A stretch of DNA of 46,011 bases from Prevotella sp. (GTDB lineage: Bacteria > Bacteroidota > Bacteroidia > Bacteroidales > Bacteroidaceae): assembly GCA_016281055.1 (NCBI GenBank), contig JAEEHW010000116.1, positions 1-46,011 of the forward strand, given 5' to 3'. A program made the translations under genes and the position numbers. The notes under the pieces were generated by a model. It was not told the DNA's origin and did no database searches. It saw nothing but the letters and a program-made list of their open reading frames with translations. This document shows, in pieces, positions 41,049-46,011 of the stretch. The stretch's first letter is position 1. Every line of letters starts with the position of its first letter.

Positions 41049-41819
41049 TTATTCTTTCGTAAGTTGTTTTACAGGGAATGTGAAGTATGTCTTGGGGAAA
41101 GGTTCGTTGCGCAGTGTAAAGTGCCACCACTCGCTGCTGATAGGTTTGAAACCGTGACGCATCATGGCGGCGCGGAGAATCATGCGGTTCTGGAACTGCT
41201 CAGCGGTAATGCTGCGATTGGAAGGTGACTTGCTGTTGTTTCCATCGTATTTGCCGGTGGCTGGGTTGCCGCAGAACCCCGGGTGGCTCTCAGGGCCGAA
41301 CCAGTCGAAGGTGCCGCCCATGTCAAGTTCCTTTTCCGTGGTCATGTCAAATAGCGTGAGGTCAACGGTGGAACCGCGTGTGTGACCGCTCTTTGCCGCT
41401 ATGTAGTTCTGTTCAAACAGTACTCCTTTGTGCAGGTCGGGGTAGAAGTATTGTTTCATGCGTGTGTCGTCGATATTGCTTGCCCAGCGCACGAAGTGGT
41501 CAACGGCGCATTGTGGGCGGTAAGCATCATATATCTTCAGACGATAGCCCAGGGCCATAACATCGTCGCTGACGGCTTTCAGGCTGTCGGCTGCTTCGCG
41601 TGTCAGCAGTGCTGTGGGTTCTTTATAACCATCGATGCGTTCGCCTACGAAATTGTATGTGCTGAAATATCGTATCTCCAGTATGGCATCGGGAACGATG
41701 TCGGTGATATTTACGAACTGCGATGGGTCGTCAGGGCGTGGCTGTCCAAACGCCATGACATTGCAGATGACTATGGCAGCAAACAGTGTCCATAATCTTG
41801 TGCTATTCTTCTTTTTCAT
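41049..41819 (-). CDS. D-alanyl-D-alanine dipeptidase (VanX/DdpX-like, peptidase M15D)
   Basis: Zinc dipeptidase predicted to cut D-Ala-D-Ala or similar dipeptides. From ATG 41819 the protein has 256 residues with an export signal (ending NVMAFGQ). The zinc and catalytic motifs are present: SGHTRGSTVDLTL (His and Asp ligands) and SSEWWHF (catalytic Glu and third ligand His), as well as IYDAYRPQ with the catalytic Arg. The upstream ATG 41882 would start inside the aminopeptidase gene and disturb the signal peptide. It lies 20 bp beyond the aminopeptidase stop (41839), so both are one operon. There are no vanH or vanA genes, so a role in peptidoglycan recycling or nutrition is more likely than resistance. 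Confidence 0.92.
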   Translation of the reverse strand: MKKKNSTRLWTLFAAIVICNVMAFGQPRPDDPSQFVNITDIVPDAILEIRYFSTYNFVGERIDGYKEPTALLTREAADSLKAVSDDVMALGYRLKIYDAYRPQCAVDHFVRWASNIDDTRMKQYFYPDLHKGVLFEQNYIAAKSGHTRGSTVDLTLFDMTTEKELDMGGTFDWFGPESHPGFCGNPATGKYDGNNSKSPSNRSITAEQFQNRMILRAAMMRHGFKPISSEWWHFTLRNEPFPKTYFTFPVKQLTKE

Positions 41820-41838
41820 AATCGGGTGTGATTCGTTT

Positions 41839-43677
41839 CTATATCTCTTTTGTTGCCTCTTCGAGCCATCTGCGGTCTGCATCGTCGGTAAGCAGCGGCA
41901 TCAATGCCTCGCGAACATGTGCATGATATTCGTTGAGCCACAGACGTTCCTCTGCGGTCATCAGTGAGAGATCAAGCGGTGTAGTGTCGATGGGACAGAG
42001 GGTTAAAGGAGTAAGATGTAATGCACAATGCATAATGCACAATGCACAGTTACCATGCGGATTCACTTTTCGTGCGCAGCCAATTGTGCATTGTGCATTA
42101 TGCATTGTGCATTGCGCAACCATCATCATGTTCTCTGTTCTCACTCCAAACTTTCCTTCTATATATACGCCAGGCTCGTTGGTTACTGTCATGCCGGGGC
42201 GCAGTGGTGTGGGACACCAGTTTTGTCTGATGCCCTGCGGTCCTTCATGCACGCACAGTCTCCATCCTACGCCGTGACCGGTGCCGTGCATGTAGTGCAG
42301 TCCGCCGCGCCACATCACGGAGCGTGCCACACTGTCGAGTAGTGTGCCGTTGGTGCCTTCGGGAAACGGTGTTGTCGCAAGTGCAATGTGTGCCTTCAGT
42401 ACATAGGTGTAGGCATGGCGCATCTCATCGGTGACCGGCCCAAGGGCTATGGTGCGTGTGATGTCGGTGGTACCGCAGGTGTATTGCGCTCCGCTGTCAA
42501 CGAGCAGCAGTCCTTCTGGTTTTAACGTGGCATTGCTCTCTGGCGATGCGGTGTAGTGTACTATTGCTCCGTGCTCATTGTAGCCGCTGATGGTGGAGAA
42601 AGAAAGGCCGCAAAACTCCTTTGCTTCGCGGCGCAGTTGCTCCAGTTTGTCGCTGACGCTTATTTCTGTCTGACCTCCAGCCTCTACGGCAGGCTTCAGC
42701 CACCTGAGCCACTTTACCATTGCCACACCGTCGAGAAGCATAGACTGGCGGAATCCTTCCGTCTCGCCTTCATCCTTCACGGCCTTCATCTCAAGTATCG
42801 GCGAAGGCACGTTTACGGCATGCTTAATGCTCTGATATATGGTGTAGCTGGTGGTCTGACTGTCGCACAGTGTGCGTACATCCTGTTGTTTTATATATGG
42901 AAGGAACTCATTGTAACGTCTTACTGTAACGCCCTTGCCCTGTATGGCCTTCTGTGCTTCGTTGGTCAGTGTGCCGTTGCAAAATAGTATGGCCTCGTCA
43001 GCAGTGACATATAGGAAAGAAATGAACACGGGTGTCATCGGTATATCATCGCCGCGCAGGTTCAGTACCCACGCAATGCTCATCAAGTCTGTCACCACGT
43101 ATGCCTCGGCAAGATGCTCGTGCATTGCCTTGCGTATGCGGTGTAGTTTCGTCGGCGTGTCTGTAATTCCACTGTTCGTTACTGGGTATATCTCTGATGC
43201 AGGTAGCGCCGGTCTGTCTGGCCATATCATGCGCATGGCATCGTAGTTGGTGCGCATGGTCACTCCTATGCGATTGAGTTCCTGCTGCATCTCTGTCACC
43301 TTGTCGTATGGCATCAGCATGCCGTCCACAGCCACGCATGTACCACCAGCGGCCGACATTTTCCTCAACAGCCACTCTGTGATGCTCGGTGTGCCCTCCA
43401 ATCCTTCCTTCATCATTTGGTATTCCGTGCCGCAGAGTTCCTTTTCTGCTTGCAGGAAGTATCGCGAGTCAGTCCACAGTGCTGCCTCTTTCTGTGTTAT
43501 CACTGCGGTGCCAGCCGAGCCAGTGAACCCACTGACATATCGCCGTGCCTGCCAGTGCCCTGCCACGTGTTCGCTGCCGTGCGGGTCGCTGGTAGGAAAG
43601 ATAATTGCATCGATGCCCTCTGCGTTCATCTCATGGCGCAGGCGGCTAAGTATATCTTCAATCATAGTATTGCTCAT
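41839..43677 (-). CDS. Xaa-Pro aminopeptidase (M24B) carrying an in-frame inverted-repeat insertion
   Basis: Removes N-terminal residues before proline; cytosolic metallopeptidase, 612 residues. Two N-terminal creatinase-like domains (about 1-310) precede the pita-bread domain. Metal ligands are visible in LLVDSGAQYTCGTTDITRT, HGTGHGVGW and TNEPGVYIEGKFGVRTENMM. Between this last motif and the conserved LTLCPIDT, residues about 522-553 are replaced by Cys- and His-rich sequence (AQCTMHNAQCT ... CALCIMHCALH) encoded by a 94-bp inverted-repeat element; the family normally has a shorter link ending GEFYRFEP-like. The frame is kept, so the protein may be active with a surface insert, or altered. 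It has a full promoter, divergent from the acyltransferase gene. Confidence 0.92.
   Translation of the reverse strand: MSNTMIEDILSRLRHEMNAEGIDAIIFPTSDPHGSEHVAGHWQARRYVSGFTGSAGTAVITQKEAALWTDSRYFLQAEKELCGTEYQMMKEGLEGTPSITEWLLRKMSAAGGTCVAVDGMLMPYDKVTEMQQELNRIGVTMRTNYDAMRMIWPDRPALPASEIYPVTNSGITDTPTKLHRIRKAMHEHLAEAYVVTDLMSIAWVLNLRGDDIPMTPVFISFLYVTADEAILFCNGTLTNEAQKAIQGKGVTVRRYNEFLPYIKQQDVRTLCDSQTTSYTIYQSIKHAVNVPSPILEMKAVKDEGETEGFRQSMLLDGVAMVKWLRWLKPAVEAGGQTEISVSDKLEQLRREAKEFCGLSFSTISGYNEHGAIVHYTASPESNATLKPEGLLLVDSGAQYTCGTTDITRTIALGPVTDEMRHAYTYVLKAHIALATTPFPEGTNGTLLDSVARSVMWRGGLHYMHGTGHGVGWRLCVHEGPQGIRQNWCPTPLRPGMTVTNEPGVYIEGKFGVRTENMMMVAQCTMHNAQCTIGCARKVNPHGNCALCIMHCALHLTPLTLCPIDTTPLDLSLMTAEERLWLNEYHAHVREALMPLLTDDADRRWLEEATKEI
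42020..42113. mobile_element. Inverted-repeat element (29-bp arms) inside the aminopeptidase gene
   Basis: Arms at 42020-42048 and 42085-42113 are perfect reverse complements of 29 bp, built of AATGCAC-type heptamers (AATGCAC AATGCAT AATGCAC AATGCAC), with a 36-bp centre. A related pair is in the intergenic region at 45104-45197. No transposase is encoded, so it is MITE-like or a REP-like element. Confidence 0.85.
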
Positions 43678-43724
43678 TCAAATATTCTGCTCTTCCGAAT
43701 TATACTTGACATGATATTGCATTG

Positions 43725-43755
43725 CAAAATTACGAACTTTTTCTAATCCGACAAA
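43725..43755 (-). promoter_or_regulatory. Promoter of the aminopeptidase operon
   Basis: On the minus strand TTTG (complement of 43752-43755), a 19-bp spacer and TAATTTTG (complement of 43725-43732). Confidence 0.85.
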
Positions 43756-43772
43756 ACTTTTCTTTTTGAAAA

Positions 43773-43804
43773 TTTGCATGTTTCGTTTCTTTTGCTTACT
43801 TTTG
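43773..43804 (+). promoter_or_regulatory. Promoter of the acyltransferase-3 gene
   Basis: TTTG at 43773-43776, a 20-bp spacer and TACTTTTG at 43797-43804, 32 bp before the ATG. It is back to back with the aminopeptidase promoter. Confidence 0.85.
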
Positions 43805-43836
43805 TGTGATTATGTAGAACCCAATAGACGCATATT

Positions 43837-44931
43837 ATGCATACAGGTAAACAGCAACGAATCATTTTTTTTGACTATCTCCGCATTTTCTCCATATTGG
43901 CAATGATAATGCTACATGTGTCTGCAGGTGGTGTGATGGATTATCCTGTCGGCTCTGTGGAATGGGAAATATGCAATGTGTACGACAGCATGGTGAGGTG
44001 GTGCGTACCTGTATTTGTAATGATTAGTGGAGCCTTGTTTCTGGGCCGTGATGTTTCAATGCGGAATGTTTACAAGAAGAACATCTTGAGGTTAGCTGTT
44101 GCTTATGTGGTATGGTGTGTCGTTTATTATGTGTCAGATTCAAGTAATGACATAATACCATGTCTAAAAGATATTGTGTGCCATCCCTCAACGCTTATTT
44201 ATGTATTGAGTGGAAGGAAATTTCATTTGTGGTTCATACCGATGCTGATAGGCTTATATATGTCAATACCAATATTGAAATCAATAGCACAAAACACTTC
44301 AGCCAGAAAGCATTTCGTTTGTCTGTCATTGTTTTTTATGTTTGTCGTAACTTTTGTGTCAGTCTTAGTCAATGCGGTTTCGTTAAGTGAAGAAACATTA
44401 TCCTTGATACATCTTAGAACCCTTATTGATGGAACGATTGTCAAAATACAGCCAGAAGTATTGGCATGTTATGCTTGTTATTTCATTCTGGGCTATTATC
44501 TCAATCAGTGTATGATTATAAATAAACGCAGAATGATAGTCTATTTGTTAGGAATCATGGGATATGTCATGACCGTTTATTTCACGCGGAAATATTCGTT
44601 ATGTACAAGTACTTTGACAGAACAGTTTTATGAATACAATACCATTAACGTGTGTTTCCTCTCCATGGCCATATTCGTTTTTTTCAAATACAGTTCTTTC
44701 AGTTATAACAAATTCTATAGAAAAGTTATCGTCAAGTTGTCGAACTACAGTTTTGGGGCGTATCTCATACATATTTTGTGGTTGGAGTTTCTGAGAAGCG
44801 TCCATATAGATGCATTACACTTCTCCCCATCGTATGCCGTCCCAGTAGTTACTATTGTCATAGCTGTACTGTCATACGCATCGTCTGCCATACTCAATCA
44901 GATACCCATAATAAAAAAGTATGTAGTATAA
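43837..44931 (+). CDS. Acyltransferase family 3 membrane protein (OafA/WecH-like)
   Basis: Integral membrane O-acyltransferase, 364 residues with about ten helices. It starts with the family motif FFDYLRIFSILAMIMLHVSA (11-30, catalytic His27), followed by CVPVFVMISGALFLG and a late SFGAYLIHILWLEFL segment. These enzymes add acetyl or succinyl groups to cell-surface sugars. Base composition is more AT-rich than its neighbours, which hints at acquisition or at relaxed codon choice. It is a single gene without an obvious partner; the acceptor is unknown. Confidence 0.92.
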   Translation: MHTGKQQRIIFFDYLRIFSILAMIMLHVSAGGVMDYPVGSVEWEICNVYDSMVRWCVPVFVMISGALFLGRDVSMRNVYKKNILRLAVAYVVWCVVYYVSDSSNDIIPCLKDIVCHPSTLIYVLSGRKFHLWFIPMLIGLYMSIPILKSIAQNTSARKHFVCLSLFFMFVVTFVSVLVNAVSLSEETLSLIHLRTLIDGTIVKIQPEVLACYACYFILGYYLNQCMIINKRRMIVYLLGIMGYVMTVYFTRKYSLCTSTLTEQFYEYNTINVCFLSMAIFVFFKYSSFSYNKFYRKVIVKLSNYSFGAYLIHILWLEFLRSVHIDALHFSPSYAVPVVTIVIAVLSYASSAILNQIPIIKKYVV

Positions 44932-45103
44932 AGCGAATCTTTTGTCCTTTTTACTCTACTATCACTCCTGAAAAAATATTGTTCGATTTCTCCACTGTTT
45001 AGAAAACTCATTTTAAGGGGTGTTGAAATAGGGTGGTGGACAAACATCCCACAAAAGGGGTACGATGCAACAGAGGGGCCTTGAAACGCTTTTTTCAATT
45101 CAT

Positions 45104-45197
45104 AATGCAAAATGCACAATGCACAATTATGTCATACAAAACAAAAAATGCGAGTTGTCCGTAATAATCGTGCATTGTGCATTATGCATTGTGCATT
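45104..45197. mobile_element. Heptamer inverted-repeat element, intergenic copy
   Basis: Left arm AATGCAA AATGCAC AATGCAC (45104-45124); right arm GTGCATT GTGCATT ATGCATT GTGCATT (45170-45197). It spans 94 bp, the same total length as the copy in the aminopeptidase gene, but the centre is unrelated. Confidence 0.8.
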
Positions 45198-45217
45198 AAT
45201 CAACGCCTTTTTATGTT

Positions 45218-45305
45218 GTAAAAGCATTGATTTTAGGGTGCAATAGCTATCAGATAGTGCAGTAATATGATAGCTTTTACTATGCAATATGATAGCTTTT
45301 ACACC
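45218..45305. repeat. 22-bp-period palindromic repeat array (locus 3)
   Basis: Four units of exactly 22 bp start at 45218, 45240, 45262 and 45284. The last two contain GTAATATGATAGCTTTTAC and GCAATATGATAGCTTTTAC, the reverse complement of the unit at 11393. The array lies about 115 bp before the next promoter. Confidence 0.9.
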
Positions 45306-45420
45306 GCGTTAAGAAAACTTTACATTTTTAACATTTGCCGAAATGTCGGTTTTTCGGTGGGAAGCCGTTTTGGATTTTAAACCTTGTTTTTTATTCCGAA
45401 AGCAGTTTTTTGTATTTATC

Positions 45421-45452
45421 TTTGTGATAACGAAAAAAAAATCGTAACTTTG
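45421..45452 (+). promoter_or_regulatory. Promoter of the pectate-lyase-like gene
   Basis: TTTG at 45421-45424, a 20-bp spacer and TAACTTTG at 45445-45452; leader of about 70 nt before the ATG. Confidence 0.85.
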
Positions 45453-45525
45453 CATTTTGCAGGGAAATGAATGTATAAATAAAAAAGAACATAACGACAA
45501 CTAACTAATACATTAAAGACTGACT

Positions 45526-46011
45526 ATGAGAAAGACATTACACACACTGATGCTTGTGCTTGCAGGACTGTTTTGTTCTATGCAGGCTATGGGCGCAGTG
45601 ACTATCCAAGACACTAAGGGATGGTTCGAAAGCGGATATGTGACATGGGCTCGCGAGGCTGGTGCCACCTACACCGTCTATTATCGTCCAGCCGGTGGCA
45701 CCTACGTGCAGATGGACAAGGAACTGGTGCGCCTGTATTCCAATTACGGCCGCGCCGACATGGTGGGACTTAAGGCCGGACAGTACCAGTTTAAAGTAGT
45801 TTCGAGCACCGGTTCGGAGGCTGAATCAGATGTTTTCTATGCAGCTCCGCATGACCGTTCCGGCTTTGCACACATAGGCATGACCGAAGGTATCGGTGCA
45901 TACAAGAACGACGGTACACTGAAAGACAACGCACGCGTCATTTACGTTACGGCAAAGACCGCCAAGACTGTAAAGTGCTACGTCATGGGCGACAAGGACG
46001 TGGAATACACC
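45526..46011 (+). CDS. Secreted protein resembling the N-terminus of PL1 pectate lyases (partial, runs off the end)
   Basis: ATG 45526 opens 162 codons to the window end without a stop. A signal peptide (1-24, ending MQAMGA) is followed by a fibronectin-III-like domain (about 28-100; VTWAREAGATYTVYYRPAGG, LKAGQYQFKVV) and then HDRSGFAHIGMTEGIGAYKNDGT and LKDNARVIYVTAKTAKTVKC. This lead-in is what I recall from Prevotella/Bacteroides pectate lyases, where the catalytic PL1 domain follows; the catalytic part is outside the window, so the activity is an inference. Confidence 0.7.
   Translation, partial: MRKTLHTLMLVLAGLFCSMQAMGAVTIQDTKGWFESGYVTWAREAGATYTVYYRPAGGTYVQMDKELVRLYSNYGRADMVGLKAGQYQFKVVSSTGSEAESDVFYAAPHDRSGFAHIGMTEGIGAYKNDGTLKDNARVIYVTAKTAKTVKCYVMGDKDVEYT

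Larger units (their letters stand above)
44932..45525. other. 594-bp intergenic region with repeats and the pectate-lyase-like gene promoter
   Basis: No gene is visible. From left to right it holds AT-rich sequence without recognised features (44932-45100), the heptamer inverted repeat (45104-45197), the 22-bp array (45218-45305), and the promoter (45421-45452). Confidence 0.75.

Noticed and set aside
41049..41819. Vancomycin resistance role for the VanX-like dipeptidase
   Set aside because: No vanH, vanA/B ligase, VanS or VanR genes are nearby and the protein has an export signal; Gram-negative cells have DdpX-like enzymes for other uses.
41839..43677. Aminopeptidase as a pseudogene due to the inserted element
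   Set aside because: The frame is intact through the insertion, metal ligands are all present before it and the conserved C-terminal part follows it, so I call it an intact gene with altered linker.
11371..45305. CRISPR array interpretation of the 22-bp arrays
   Set aside because: Units are contiguous with no unique 30-40-bp spacers, the repeats are degenerate, and no cas genes are visible.

Overview
The window is a chromosomal segment of a Bacteroidales bacterium, most likely a Prevotellaceae (Prevotella/Segatella-like) member. The basis is the Bacteroidetes promoter type (TTTG, 19-20 bp, TAnnTTTG) seen before at least nine genes, the scarcity of strong Shine-Dalgarno sites, the type IX secretion (T9SS)/gliding gene set (SprE/PorW, PorX, GldH), the ExbB-ExbD-ExbD-TonB block with its Bacteroidetes N-terminal TonB motif, and the secreted glycan-degrading enzymes. 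No rRNA, prophage, transposase or CRISPR array is visible.

Layout. 1-4920 (+): end of an ExbB-like gene, two ExbD genes, tonB, a PstS-like lipoprotein and a secreted TPR protein, i.e. an energy-transduction block for TonB-dependent uptake. 5108-6553 (-): sialate O-acetylesterase. 6610-12882: a compact fatty-acid/polyene-type cluster; ACP, LpxL-like acyltransferase, two ketosynthases with C-terminal extensions and a half-size EamA transporter form one tightly overlapping minus-strand operon, and a third ketosynthase is divergent. 12986-19163: outer-membrane beta-barrel, GH3 beta-glucosidase, POT peptide transporter, and a dockerin/FISUMP secreted protein whose C-terminus resembles diversity-generating retroelement targets. 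19164-20395: 1.2 kb of repeat-rich intergenic DNA. 20396-22149: Fic protein and rdgB. 22411-27747 (-): aroA, sprE/porW (with nine 17-residue C-terminal repeats) and trxA. 27980-28053: tRNA-Pro(GGG). 28091-32967 (-): holB-ricT-gldH-porX-tsaE. 33193-35198: AraC regulator and a DUF3298 lipoprotein, convergent. 35465-40982 (+): GH31 (PA14-containing) and GH2 glycosidases. 41049-43677 (-): Xaa-Pro aminopeptidase and VanX-like dipeptidase. 43837-44931: acyltransferase-3 membrane protein. 45526-end: start of a secreted protein resembling Prevotella pectate lyases.

Functional themes: TonB energisation plus secreted and periplasmic glycosidases (GH3, GH31, GH2, esterase, putative pectate lyase) suggest a plant or host glycan degrader; peptide use is suggested by POT, aminopeptidase and dipeptidase; two T9SS-associated loci (sprE, and gldH-porX) suggest T9SS secretion.

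Most unusual signals: (1) intergenic arrays of palindromic sites with an exact 22-bp period, at three loci with one sequence family and at a fourth with an unrelated sequence, plus a partial fifth; (2) a 94-bp inverted-repeat element with perfect 29-bp arms lying in frame inside the Xaa-Pro aminopeptidase gene, with a related copy in an intergenic region 3 kb away; (3) the minimal ketosynthase/ACP/acyltransferase/EamA cluster lacking the reductase, dehydratase and ligase genes of known aryl polyene clusters; (4) a fic gene bracketed by a perfect 24-bp direct repeat that carries the promoter -7 element.
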